Shown in pieces: positions 8,527 through 16,917 of a stretch of 57,650 bases of DNA. The notes beneath the pieces are model-generated. The model saw only the letters and a program-made list of their open reading frames with translations. It was not told the DNA's origin and did no database searches. Within the stretch, counting starts at the first letter, position 1; every line of letters starts with the position of its first letter. The stretch spans positions 1-57,650 of the forward strand of contig CAZHJK010000017.1 in assembly GCA_964533275.1 (NCBI GenBank), in the 5' to 3' direction. This stretch comes from CAZHJK01 sp964533275 (GTDB lineage Bacteria; Bacillota; Clostridia; Eubacteriales; Garciellaceae). The translations under genes and the position numbers were made by a program.

Positions 8527-9438
8527 GTGCAAATACTTACAATTGGAGACTTAGAAGAAATTAATTTAATACAAGAAAAAATGAAAGATGAAATAGATTT
8601 GCTAATAAAAGAAGGCATAGAAATTAATTTAAATATAGATCAAAAAGGCAACATTGAACTATTGAGATGTGAAATAAATGAAAATAATGAATTTAAGAAA
8701 AATCCTTTAAATACTATGAACATATTTCACCATTATATAGCTAATGTAATTGCAGATTATATAATAAATTATAAAGAAGAAAAAAGTTTAGAGAAAATTA
8801 TACAACAACAATATTATTATTTTAATCCACAAGAAAGGAAAAAAATATTAGATCTATCAATTAAAGCTTTAAATGAAAAGGAAGGTTTTTATTTATCAAC
8901 TAGCCTATATAAAATAAGTAAAAAAGTTAGAATTATTGAGGAATTAGTAGATTATATGGAGAATCATAATGAACTCATAATTGATGGCTTTATAAGGTTT
9001 AGATTAAAATACTATATGGAAGATTTAAGAGATGCAGTAGATGCAGGTGTAGAAGATTATCTTATGGAAAAAGAATATAATGAATTTATTAGACTTCTAC
9101 AATATTTTGTTGATATACAAGAACCAAAGATTCAGACCATGCATATCTTAATAGATGAAAATCATAGGTATTCATTATTAGACACAAATTATAATTATAT
9201 TCAAAATGAATATTTAGAAGAGTTAGCAACGGAATTTTTAGATGGAGAAATAAAATATGAGGACTTATTAATAAGTTCTCTTATTACAATTGCACCTACA
9301 AGAATTTATATTCATCATATGGACGATGCTGGAAATAAAGAAATTATGGATACAATTCAAAAAGTATTTAATGATCGTGTAATTATATGTAGAGGTTGTG
9401 AAATCTGCAGAAAAAAAAGTATAGTAAAAAAAGATTAA
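8527..9438 (+). CDS. ytxC: Sporulation-associated protein YtxC
   Basis: The protein matches the YtxC family by its N-terminal QILTIGDLEEI segment, a helical centre with a YxFNPQERKKIL motif, and a late HILIDENHRYSLLD strand. It ends in a lysine-rich CRGCEICRKK tail with three cysteines. YtxC lies just before thrS in B. subtilis, and here it is also close upstream of thrS. The exact role in sporulation is not known. The frame allows GTG at 8518, but AGGAAGTGA (8513-8521), a close match to the anti-Shine-Dalgarno complement, is 5 nt before GTG 8527, so that start is preferred. Confidence 0.8.
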   Translation: MQILTIGDLEEINLIQEKMKDEIDLLIKEGIEINLNIDQKGNIELLRCEINENNEFKKNPLNTMNIFHHYIANVIADYIINYKEEKSLEKIIQQQYYYFNPQERKKILDLSIKALNEKEGFYLSTSLYKISKKVRIIEELVDYMENHNELIIDGFIRFRLKYYMEDLRDAVDAGVEDYLMEKEYNEFIRLLQYFVDIQEPKIQTMHILIDENHRYSLLDTNYNYIQNEYLEELATEFLDGEIKYEDLLISSLITIAPTRIYIHHMDDAGNKEIMDTIQKVFNDRVIICRGCEICRKKSIVKKD

Positions 9439-9457
9439 AAAAATCAGAGAGAAAATG

Positions 9458-9504
9458 ATATGCTCCCCTTGTAGTGGAAATGACAAGAAGGAGCATATTT
9501 TTCT
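9458..9504 (+). terminator. Terminator after ytxC
   Basis: ATATGCTCC (9458-9466) pairs with GGAGCATAT (9490-9498), and an inner CTTGT/ACAAG pair extends the stem. TTTTTC follows. Confidence 0.8.
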
Positions 9505-9578
9505 TTTTAATTAATATTCCATATGTTATACTATAGAATGATGAATTAGGAGACATAAAAATCATAGGAGGAAGCGCA

Positions 9579-10178
9579 ATGTGGACAAGAATGGCCATTC
9601 TTTCATTTATCGGTGCATTGATTGGATGGTTTACAAATGTATTAGCAGTTAAGCTTATCTTTAGGCCTATCTATGTTTTTCGCATACCCGTAATTGGATT
9701 TAAAATTCAAGGATTAATACCTAAAAGAAGAAAGGAATTAGCTAAGAGTATTGGGGAAACAGTAGAAAAGGAATTAATATCTATTGAAGAAATATTAGAT
9801 CGTATGATTGAAAATCAGGACAAAAAAGATATTATTAATGCTATAAAAATTAAGATTAGGGAAGTTATATTTCAAAAAGTACCAAGCTTTTTGCCAAAAT
9901 CCATTAGAGACTTAATATTAAGTTATGTAGAGGAAGTTATTGACCAAGAGGCTGAACCAGCTTTTAATCAAATACTTGAAAAGCTAATTAGTAAAGCGAC
10001 TAGTACTATTAAAATTGGAGAAATGGTTGAGGAAAAGATAAATGAATTTGATTTAATTAAATTGGAAAGTATAATTATAAATATAACTAAAAGAGAGTTA
10101 AAACAAATCGAATATTTAGGCGGGATAATAGGTTTCTTTATTGGTATAGTACAAGCAATACTAATATCATTTGTTTAA
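9579..10178 (+). CDS. DUF445-family membrane protein
   Basis: The N-terminal segment IGALIGWFTNVLAVKLIFRP, followed by a RKELAKSIGETVEKEL helix, is characteristic of the DUF445 (YheB/YjiN) family. A second hydrophobic segment closes the protein (GGIIGFFIGIVQAILISFV). The middle is helical and amphipathic. With 199 residues it is a single-unit short form compared with the 370-400 residues of YheB. The function is unknown; B. subtilis YheB is linked to sporulation. GGAGGAAGCGC precedes the ATG. Confidence 0.85.
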   Translation: MWTRMAILSFIGALIGWFTNVLAVKLIFRPIYVFRIPVIGFKIQGLIPKRRKELAKSIGETVEKELISIEEILDRMIENQDKKDIINAIKIKIREVIFQKVPSFLPKSIRDLILSYVEEVIDQEAEPAFNQILEKLISKATSTIKIGEMVEEKINEFDLIKLESIIINITKRELKQIEYLGGIIGFFIGIVQAILISFV

Positions 10179-10204
10179 TAGAATGGTTTAAAATATAAAT
10201 AGTC

Positions 10205-10234
10205 TTGACAAGTGAGTAGTTTTAGTTTTATAAT
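10205..10234 (+). promoter_or_regulatory. Sigma-A-type promoter for the thrS leader
   Basis: TTGACA (10205-10210) and TATAAT (10229-10234) are separated by 18 nt and lie just upstream of the T-box leader. Confidence 0.8.
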
Positions 10235-10261
10235 TATTTAAAATTTAAAATAAATTAAAAG

Positions 10262-10482
10262 TAATGATAAGGAAGAGTAAATAAAACACAGTCTGCAGAG
10301 AGGAAATATAAATGCTGAAAATATTTCTAGATATGGATTATTGAAAACCACCTTTGAACTATTAGCTGAAATTATAGTAAGCTTAATCGGTTGATGCCGT
10401 TATTGTCTTCAAGTGGATGAAAATCAACTTGGGTGGAACCACGGGTAATATCTCGTCCCATACTATGGGAGGGGATTTTTTG
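10262..10482 (+). promoter_or_regulatory. T-box leader, threonine-specific
   Basis: A T-box RNA senses uncharged tRNA and controls readthrough into thrS. Visible parts are the Stem I start with an AG-rich GGAAGAGTA, a candidate specifier ACC (Thr) at 10347-10349 in the context GAAA-ACC-A, and the T-box sequence GGGTGGAACCACGGG at 10431-10445. The competing terminator CTCGTCCCAT...ATGGGAGGGG plus T-run lies at 10454-10481. The specifier agrees with the downstream synthetase. Confidence 0.9.
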
Positions 10483-10538
10483 GTTTTTGTTTTAATTAAT
10501 TATTTAAAATAGATATTAAATAGAAAGGATGAATTTTA

Positions 10539-12446
10539 GTGATTAAAATAACATTAAATGATGGTTCAGTAAAGGAATATCCAATGAATACAACTGTAAT
10601 CGAAATTGCTAAGGATATTAGTAGTGGTTTGGCAAGAGTTGCATTGGCTGGGGAGGTTAATGGGAAAGTAGTAGATATTAGAACTCCCATTAGTGAAGAT
10701 TCAACTTTAAATGTTTTAACCTTTGATCATGAAGGAGGAAAACTAGCCTTTTGGCACACTACTACTCATGTCATGGCACAAGCAGTATCAAGATTGTTTC
10801 CAGAGGCAAAATTAGCTATTGGTCCAGCTATAGATAATGGATTTTACTATGATTTTGATGTAGATAGACCCTTTACGCCAGAAGATTTAGAAACTATTGA
10901 AAAGGAAATGAAGAAAATAGTTAAAGAGAATTTTTCAATTGAAAATTTTGTGTTATCACGGGAAGAAGCTCTTAATTTAATGGAAGAACATAATGCTGAC
11001 TATAAGGTTGAATTAATAAAAGATTTGCCGGAGGGTGAGGCTCTATCTTTTTATAAGCAAGGTGAATTTACAGATCTTTGTGCAGGACCACATATTGCTT
11101 CTACGGGTAAGATTAAGGCTTTTAAACTATTAAGTATAGCTGGAGCCTATTGGAGAGGTAATGAAAAGAACAAAATGCTTCAAAGAATCTATGGAGTTTC
11201 TTATCCCAAAAAGAGTCAATTAGATGAATACCTAAATCGTTTAGAAGAAGCAAAGAAAAGAGATCATAGAAAATTAGGTAAGGAATTGGATCTTTTTTCT
11301 ATTCAAGAAGAGGGCCCTGGATTTCCATTTTTCCATCCGAATGGTATGATCATCAGAAATACCCTAGAGGATTTCTGGCGACAAGTGCATGAACAAAGAG
11401 GTTACAATGAAATTAAAACTCCGATTATCTTGAATCAAGAGCTATGGCAGCGTTCTGGACATTGGGATCATTACCAAGAAAATATGTATTTTACTGAAAT
11501 TGATGGAGAAGGCTACGCAGTAAAGCCAATGAACTGTCCTGGTGGGATGTTAATATATAAAACAAAGATGCATTCCTATAGAGATTTACCCCTTAGGATT
11601 GGAGAGTTAGGATTAGTACATCGTCATGAAATGTCAGGAGCATTACATGGTTTAATGAGAGTAAGAAATTTCACACAGGACGATGCCCATATCTTTATGA
11701 CTCCAGAACAAATTAAAGATGAAATCATGGGTGTAATTGATTTAACTGATTATGTTTATAATATTTTTGGTTTTAAATATTATGTTGAATTATCCACACG
11801 ACCTGAAAATTCTATGGGATCAGATGAAGATTGGGATCGAGCTACTATGGCTCTTAAAGAAGCGTTGGAAGAAAGAGGTATAGATTTCAAGGTTAATGAG
11901 GGAGATGGAGCGTTCTATGGACCGAAGATAGATTTTCATCTAGAAGATAGTATTGGTAGAACATGGCAATGTGGAACTATACAATTAGATTTTCAAATGC
12001 CTGAAAAATTTGATTTAACATATGTAGGAGCTGATGGAGAAAAACATCGACCTGCTATGATTCATAGAGTTATTTTCGGCAGTATTGAGCGTTTCATTGG
12101 CATCTTAACCGAGCATTTTGCAGGTGCTTTTCCAGTATGGATATCTCCTGTACAGGTAAAAGTGATTCCTATTGCAGATACACATCATGATTATGCAGAA
12201 AAATTATATGAAAAATATAGAGAAATGGGTATAAGAGTTGAAGTAGATTATAGAAATGAAAAAATCGGTTATAAGATTAGAGAAGCACAAATGCAGAAGA
12301 TACCATATATGCTAGTAGTAGGAGATCAAGAAGTGGAAAATAATAAGGTGGCTCTTCGTTCAAGAACAGAGGGAGATTTAGGAGTTTTTGGCGTAGATGA
12401 ATTTAAGAATAAAATCTTAGATGAAATAAATAAAAAACAATATTAG
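10539..12446 (+). CDS. thrS: Threonyl-tRNA synthetase
   Basis: This class II synthetase charges tRNA-Thr. At 635 residues it is full length: an N-terminal TGS domain (about 1-62, starting MIKITLNDGSVKEYP), the second additional editing domain with HTTTHVMAQAV and a later CAGPH metal-site segment, the catalytic core (MNCPGGMLIYK, the RxxE segment ELGLVHRHEMSGALHG, and a GSIERFIGILTEH motif 3), and an anticodon-binding domain at about 535-635. It starts with GTG behind AGAAAGGATGA. It is regulated by the Thr T-box just upstream. Confidence 0.97.
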   Translation: MIKITLNDGSVKEYPMNTTVIEIAKDISSGLARVALAGEVNGKVVDIRTPISEDSTLNVLTFDHEGGKLAFWHTTTHVMAQAVSRLFPEAKLAIGPAIDNGFYYDFDVDRPFTPEDLETIEKEMKKIVKENFSIENFVLSREEALNLMEEHNADYKVELIKDLPEGEALSFYKQGEFTDLCAGPHIASTGKIKAFKLLSIAGAYWRGNEKNKMLQRIYGVSYPKKSQLDEYLNRLEEAKKRDHRKLGKELDLFSIQEEGPGFPFFHPNGMIIRNTLEDFWRQVHEQRGYNEIKTPIILNQELWQRSGHWDHYQENMYFTEIDGEGYAVKPMNCPGGMLIYKTKMHSYRDLPLRIGELGLVHRHEMSGALHGLMRVRNFTQDDAHIFMTPEQIKDEIMGVIDLTDYVYNIFGFKYYVELSTRPENSMGSDEDWDRATMALKEALEERGIDFKVNEGDGAFYGPKIDFHLEDSIGRTWQCGTIQLDFQMPEKFDLTYVGADGEKHRPAMIHRVIFGSIERFIGILTEHFAGAFPVWISPVQVKVIPIADTHHDYAEKLYEKYREMGIRVEVDYRNEKIGYKIREAQMQKIPYMLVVGDQEVENNKVALRSRTEGDLGVFGVDEFKNKILDEINKKQY

Positions 12447-12523
12447 TAAACTTAGAGGGATTTTCAAAAGAAGCTTGTTTTTAAGACAAATTATTAATAA
12501 AAGAATAAATAATTATTTTACTC

Positions 12524-12570
12524 AGATAAAATCCTAAAGGTAATATTAGCTTACCTTTAGGATTTTATCT
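12524..12570. terminator. Bidirectional terminator, perfect 20-bp stem overlapping the protease 3' end
   Basis: Positions 12524-12543 are the exact inverted complement of 12551-12570, with a 7-nt loop. The right arm encodes the last seven codons of the convergent FtsH-like gene. The T-rich strand of the arm (GGATTTTATCT) replaces a separate T-run. Confidence 0.75.
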
Positions 12571-14060
12571 AATTCATGACCAGAAATGGTCTCTTCTATT
12601 AATAGCTTTTCAGCAATTGATTTTAGAAAACCAATGTTCTTTATTATGGTGTTCTTTGAATCCTCATAAGAAGACTCAATAATTAAATTAACTTCCTTAT
12701 TAATATAGCTTTCATAACCAGATAAATATTTTCCATTAAAGGTTCTATTGCCTAAACTACTCATTCCATATTCACAAACCATTTGATTTGCAATTTCTGT
12801 TGCTTTTATTAAATCATTTTGTGCCCCTGTGGATATTTCATTAAAAATTATTTCTTCTGCTGCTCTGCCTGCTAATAGTGTTTGAATTTTTTGGAATAAT
12901 TCTTTTTTAGTCATTAAAAATCTATCCTCATTAGACGAGTTTAAAACAAATCCCAGGGACTGTCCATGGGGGACTATAGATATTTTCTCTATTAGATCAT
13001 TATTAAGTATTCGTCCTACTAATGCATGACCTGCTTCATGATGAGCAACAATTTTTCGCTCTATATCACTAATAACTGCATTTTTAGTCTTTAATCCTGC
13101 GATGACTCTTTCTATTGCTTTATTAAATTCTTCGTTACCTATAATAGAAAGATTGCTTCTTACTGCATAAATTGCTGCTTCATTTACTATATTTGCTAAT
13201 TGTGCTCCAGACATACCGTGGGTTTTTCTTGCAATTTCTTTAATATTTACATTTTTGTCTATAGGTTTATTTTTTATATGAACTCTTAATATATCTTCCC
13301 TTGCTCGAACATTAGGATTTCCAATATATATGTGTCTATCGAATCGTCCTGGTCTAAGAAGAGCTTCGTCTAATAGTTCCATTCTATTAGTGGCTCCAAT
13401 TACTATTACATTATCATATCTGTTAAATCCATCTAATTCTACTAATAATTGATTTAAGGTTTGATCTCTCTCGCTATTATTATCTGAACTCCTAGACACA
13501 CCAATTGCATCCATTTCGTCAATAAATATTACACAAGGAGATTGTTTTTTTGCCTTTTCAAAAAGCGAACGAATTCTACTTGCTCCTACACCTACATATT
13601 TCTCTACAAATTCTGAACCACTGGCATATATAAAGCTTGCATTTGTTTCTCCTGATATCGCACTAGCCATAAGAGTTTTACCAGTTCCTGGAGGTCCGTA
13701 GAACATAACTCCCTTTGGGATTTTTGCACCCATTTTATTATATTTTTCAGGAAATTTTAGAAAATCCGTTATTTCTTGTAAGTCTTCCTTTACCTCTTCT
13801 AACCCAGCTACATCATCAAAATAAACTTTCTTCTTATTATTATCTTCTTTTTTTTCTTCTTGTCTTAGAGAAGTAGCTAACATTAATTCCGGCTTTTTCC
13901 CCATTCTTCTAATTATGAAAAAAAGACTGATACTAAATATTATTAAACTTATTTTTAAAATTGGATTGGAATGCTCGTAAAGACCTTGTAAATTAAAAAA
14001 TGAGCCAACTAATATAAATAAAGATACAATCAATAAAATAAATAGGAGTTTTCTTTTCAT
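12546..14060 (-). CDS. FtsH-like membrane AAA+ zinc protease, short form
   Basis: ATP-dependent membrane protease. Walker A GPPGTGKT is at residues 122-129, Walker B VIFIDE at 177-182, the second region of homology RPGRFDR at 236-242, the zinc-binding HEAGH at 341-345, and the third zinc ligand Asp is near 416 in STGAQNDL. All catalytic parts are present, so it should be active. The N terminus has two membrane segments (about 5-22 and 33-52) joined by only some ten residues, so it lacks the roughly 70-residue external domain of classical FtsH (about 600-650 residues). It is probably a paralogue; a full-length FtsH elsewhere is expected but not seen here. Confidence 0.9.
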   Translation of the reverse strand: MKRKLLFILLIVSLFILVGSFFNLQGLYEHSNPILKISLIIFSISLFFIIRRMGKKPELMLATSLRQEEKKEDNNKKKVYFDDVAGLEEVKEDLQEITDFLKFPEKYNKMGAKIPKGVMFYGPPGTGKTLMASAISGETNASFIYASGSEFVEKYVGVGASRIRSLFEKAKKQSPCVIFIDEMDAIGVSRSSDNNSERDQTLNQLLVELDGFNRYDNVIVIGATNRMELLDEALLRPGRFDRHIYIGNPNVRAREDILRVHIKNKPIDKNVNIKEIARKTHGMSGAQLANIVNEAAIYAVRSNLSIIGNEEFNKAIERVIAGLKTKNAVISDIERKIVAHHEAGHALVGRILNNDLIEKISIVPHGQSLGFVLNSSNEDRFLMTKKELFQKIQTLLAGRAAEEIIFNEISTGAQNDLIKATEIANQMVCEYGMSSLGNRTFNGKYLSGYESYINKEVNLIIESSYEDSKNTIIKNIGFLKSIAEKLLIEETISGHELDKILKVS

Positions 14061-14318
14061 AATTTATCACCATCCGAATTTTCTATATTGTAATGTTATT
14101 TTTATCAATAAGTGCAATAAACATTTAAGATTCTTCAAAATAATTTTAGGTAATTTTATCAAGTTAATTAAAAAATTATGTTATTATAGTTTTGTGGGAA
14201 TAAAAATAGTATCATAGAGAGAAAACATTAAAATTTTGGATAGCATATTTTTAATAATTGCTATTAGGCTTTGTCTTTATTGGATAATTATTCATTTAAG
14301 ATGTAAGGGAGAATTTAT

Positions 14319-15209
14319 ATGAAAATTATAAAAAAAACTAAATACATTACTTCTTTTACAAGAAATAACGAACCTATTAGTTGGATAAACTTAGGAGAGA
14401 CTATTATTGTTGAAACAAATGATTGTTATTGTGGTCAAATACAAAATGAGAATATTTTAAGATCTGAGATTAATGGGTCATTGGTAAATGCTTCTACAGG
14501 ACCTATATATATTAAAGATACTTTTCCTGGGGATGTAATCTGTGTTGAAATTAGAAATATTCAATTAGACAACCAAGGTTTGATGCTTTCATATCCAGGA
14601 TTAGGTCCCTTAGGAGATTTAATCTATGAACAAGACACTAAAATTATACCTATAAAAAATGGTAAAGCTTGTTTTAATAAGGAGATAAAATTTTCAATAA
14701 ATCCAATGATAGGGGTAATAGGTCTGGCTCCAGAGATTGTGGAGATTTCCTGTGAAGCTCCTGGGGATCATGGGGGAAATTTGGATACAAAGGATATAAA
14801 AGAAGGGAGCAAGGTATATCTACCTGTGTTTGTAGAAGGAGGTTATTTAGCTCTTGGAGATCTTCACGCAACAATGGGAGATGGAGAATTATGTGGTATG
14901 GGTGTCGAAATAGGCGGGAGAGTAGAGATTAAGGTTTCTAAGACAAGAACAAAAAATATCAAAATGCCAATTGTTGAAACAGAAAAAGAGTTTTTAATTA
15001 TTGCAAGTGATGTAGATTTTGAAAGGGCATCCAAAAAAGGTATAGTTTATGCAACACAAATATTACAAGAAAATTTAAATTTAACATTTAAAGATGCCTA
15101 TAGAATATTAAGTGCCTTATGTGATTTAAGAGTAAGTCAGATAGTAAATCCTTTACTAACTGTTAGAATAGCAATTCCTAAGAAGCTCATGCCTAATTTA
15201 TTTATATAA
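14319..15209 (+). CDS. Acetamidase/formamidase-family amidohydrolase
   Basis: This family hydrolyses short amides such as formamide or acetamide to ammonia and the acid. The family blocks are visible: a PGDVICVEI segment, APGDHGGNLDTKDIKEGSKVYLPV with conserved Asp, His and Asn, and LGDLHATMGDGELCGMGVE, which carries metal-site residues. At 296 residues it is a usual length for the clostridial branch. The substrate is unproven. The ATG follows AAGGGAGAA. The gene is separated from the protease gene by 258 nt in which I see no structure. Confidence 0.88.
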   Translation: MKIIKKTKYITSFTRNNEPISWINLGETIIVETNDCYCGQIQNENILRSEINGSLVNASTGPIYIKDTFPGDVICVEIRNIQLDNQGLMLSYPGLGPLGDLIYEQDTKIIPIKNGKACFNKEIKFSINPMIGVIGLAPEIVEISCEAPGDHGGNLDTKDIKEGSKVYLPVFVEGGYLALGDLHATMGDGELCGMGVEIGGRVEIKVSKTRTKNIKMPIVETEKEFLIIASDVDFERASKKGIVYATQILQENLNLTFKDAYRILSALCDLRVSQIVNPLLTVRIAIPKKLMPNLFI

Positions 15210-15229
15210 AACCTTGACGATAAAGAACT

Positions 15230-15383
15230 CATATGGTATACTCTCATAAGAGAAAAAGAAGTAGAAGATTCCACTTCTCACCTTGCGGCAACGATGCTAG
15301 TAGGGTTAATATAGACTCAAATCAGTTTTTTAATTAGCTTAGAGTTTATTATGCAGGTGGAGACTATTCTACCTGCTTTTTAT
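15230..15383 (+). promoter_or_regulatory. L20-type leader and attenuator of the infC operon
   Basis: A structured, non-coding leader precedes infC-rpmI-rplT. It ends in a 9-bp stem (15353-15361 with 15368-15376; outer pairs GCAGGT/ACCTGC) followed by TTTTTAT, a typical intrinsic terminator placed before the operon rather than after a gene. In Bacillus the L20 protein represses this operon through its leader. The segment near 15270-15300 (CACTTCTCACCTTGCGGCAA) may be part of the conserved structure, but the family assignment rests on position and attenuator. Confidence 0.65.
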
Positions 15384-15433
15384 TTGGAATTGGAAAGTTT
15401 GTCTTGCTCGCAAGACGCCAAATGTTCCTGTTT

Positions 15434-15464
15434 CACGAGCGCGTGCGCTTTTGCACGCTTTCTT
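15434..15464 (+). other. GC-rich hairpin in the infC leader
   Basis: GCGTGC (15441-15446) pairs with GCACGC (15453-15458), and TTTCTT follows. It sits between the attenuator and the infC ribosome site. It may be a second weak terminator or part of the leader fold. Confidence 0.5.
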
Positions 15465-15493
15465 GTATAAGTGTAAATTAGGAGGTGTATATT

Positions 15494-16006
15494 ATTAGCA
15501 AAGAATTTCAAGTTAATGAACAAATCAGGGATAGAGAAGTCCGTCTGATTGATTCAAAGGGAGAGCAATTAGGGGTGATGTCTTCAAGAGAGGCACAAAA
15601 AATTGCCGACGAAAGGCAGTTAGATCTAGTTAAAATTTCTCCTAATGCAAAACCACCAGTTTGTAAAATAATGGATTTTGGAAAATTTAAATTTGAACAG
15701 GGTAAAAAAGAAAAAGAAATCAAAAAAAATCAGAAGATAATTAATGTTAAGGAAATTCGCATGTCTGCAAGAGTGGAAGAACATGACATGGATGTAAAAG
15801 CAAAAAATTGCAGAAAGTTTCTTTCAAATGGAGATAAGGTAAAGGTATCTGTTCGCTTTAGAGGTAGAGAGATGGCATATACAGATATAGGTAAAAAAAT
15901 ATTACTAAATTTTGCAGACAAGGTATCAGATAATGGTACAATTGAAAAACAGCCCAAATTAGAAGGGCGAAGTATGGTAATGTACCTTGCACCTAAAAAA
16001 GATTAA
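15494..16006 (+). CDS. infC: Translation initiation factor IF-3
   Basis: IF-3 binds the 30S subunit and checks start-codon pairing. The protein has the N domain (NEQIRDREVRLIDSKGEQLG), the lysine-rich linker around residues 75-90, and the C domain ending in the MVMYLAPKKD strand. No ATG exists near the start. AGGAGGTG (15480-15487) overlaps a GTG at 15485, which is therefore not usable; the ATT at 15494 lies 6 nt after the site and gives a start equal to that of Bacillus IF-3 (SKxF...). An ATT start lets IF-3 repress its own translation. Confidence 0.93.
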   Translation: MSKEFQVNEQIRDREVRLIDSKGEQLGVMSSREAQKIADERQLDLVKISPNAKPPVCKIMDFGKFKFEQGKKEKEIKKNQKIINVKEIRMSARVEEHDMDVKAKNCRKFLSNGDKVKVSVRFRGREMAYTDIGKKILLNFADKVSDNGTIEKQPKLEGRSMVMYLAPKKD

Positions 16007-16033
16007 TATTAGCAATCGAAGGGAGGAAATAAT

Positions 16034-16231
16034 ATGCCAAAAATGAAAACCCATAGAGGAGCGGCAAAAAGATTTTCTAAAACTAAAAGTGGAAGAGTAA
16101 AGAGAGCAAAGGCATATAAAAGTCATATATTAACAAAGAAATCTCAAAAGAGAAAGAGAAATCTTAGAAAAACTGGTTACTTAACACCACAAGAATCAAA
16201 AAATATTGTACAATTAATTCCATATAAGTAA
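16034..16231 (+). CDS. rpmI: 50S ribosomal protein L35
   Basis: This is a complete, strongly basic 65-residue L35, with the family start MPKMKTHRGAAKRFSKTKSG and the ending around LTPQESKNIVQLIPYK. It lies 27 nt after infC and 29 nt before rplT in the standard three-gene order. GGGAGGAAATAAT precedes the ATG. Confidence 0.97.
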   Translation: MPKMKTHRGAAKRFSKTKSGRVKRAKAYKSHILTKKSQKRKRNLRKTGYLTPQESKNIVQLIPYK

Positions 16232-16260
16232 AGTTGGAGTAGGAAAGGAAGGTAGAAAAC

Positions 16261-16620
16261 ATGGCAAGGGTAAAAAAAGCAATGAATGCTAAGAAAAAAC
16301 ACAAGAAAATATTAAATCTTGCTAAAGGTTACTATGGTGCTAAAAGCAAGTTATATAGACCTGCAAATGAAGCAGTAATGCGAGCACTAAGATCAGCATA
16401 TGTGGGAAGAAAGTTAAGAAAAAGAGATTTTAGAAAATTATGGATCTCAAGAATAAATGCAGCAGCAAGAATAAATGGTTTATCCTATAGTAAATTTATA
16501 AATGGACTAAAATTAGCAGGGGTAGAAGTAAACAGAAAAATGTTGGCTGATATTGCTGTAAATGATTCAGAATCTTTCAAACAATTAGTTGATGTAGCCA
16601 AAGAAAAAATTAATGCATAA
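16261..16620 (+). CDS. rplT: 50S ribosomal protein L20
   Basis: This is a complete 119-residue L20, with the start MARVKKAMNAKKKHKKILNL and the central helix RALRSAYVGRKLRKRDFRKL. L20 binds 23S rRNA early in 50S assembly and in Firmicutes also represses its own operon through the leader. Its target here would be the structured region upstream of infC. It ends the operon and is followed by a terminator. Confidence 0.97.
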   Translation: MARVKKAMNAKKKHKKILNLAKGYYGAKSKLYRPANEAVMRALRSAYVGRKLRKRDFRKLWISRINAAARINGLSYSKFINGLKLAGVEVNRKMLADIAVNDSESFKQLVDVAKEKINA

Positions 16621-16917
16621 TCAATAATCATTAAAAAACTAAAATAGTAGTTAGTTAGAAGTTTTTTATACTCACTTTTCATATGAAATGTGGGTTTTTT
16701 ATTTTATTTAAACAAATTGATTAATATCATATATTATCATGCATCATAGAATTTTTCAAAAATGTAGTTTTGTGTTAAGAATTTATATTATGCAATTTTC
16801 TTGAATAAATAAAGAAAGTTTTAAATATGATAAAATTGATTGTATAATAAGATTGACCTTTAGTATTTATTGGGGTAATATAAGGTTTGATATATCTTTC
16901 TTTAAGGAGGAATAATA
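16621..16917 (+). other. Intergenic region: infC-operon terminator and trkA promoter
   Basis: A hairpin at 16671-16692 (CTCACTTTTCAT with ATGAAATGTGGG, one mismatch) followed by TTTTTTATTTT ends the infC operon. TATAAT at 16843-16848, with a poor TTTAAA 17 nt upstream, may serve trkA. Nothing else is recognised. Confidence 0.6.
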
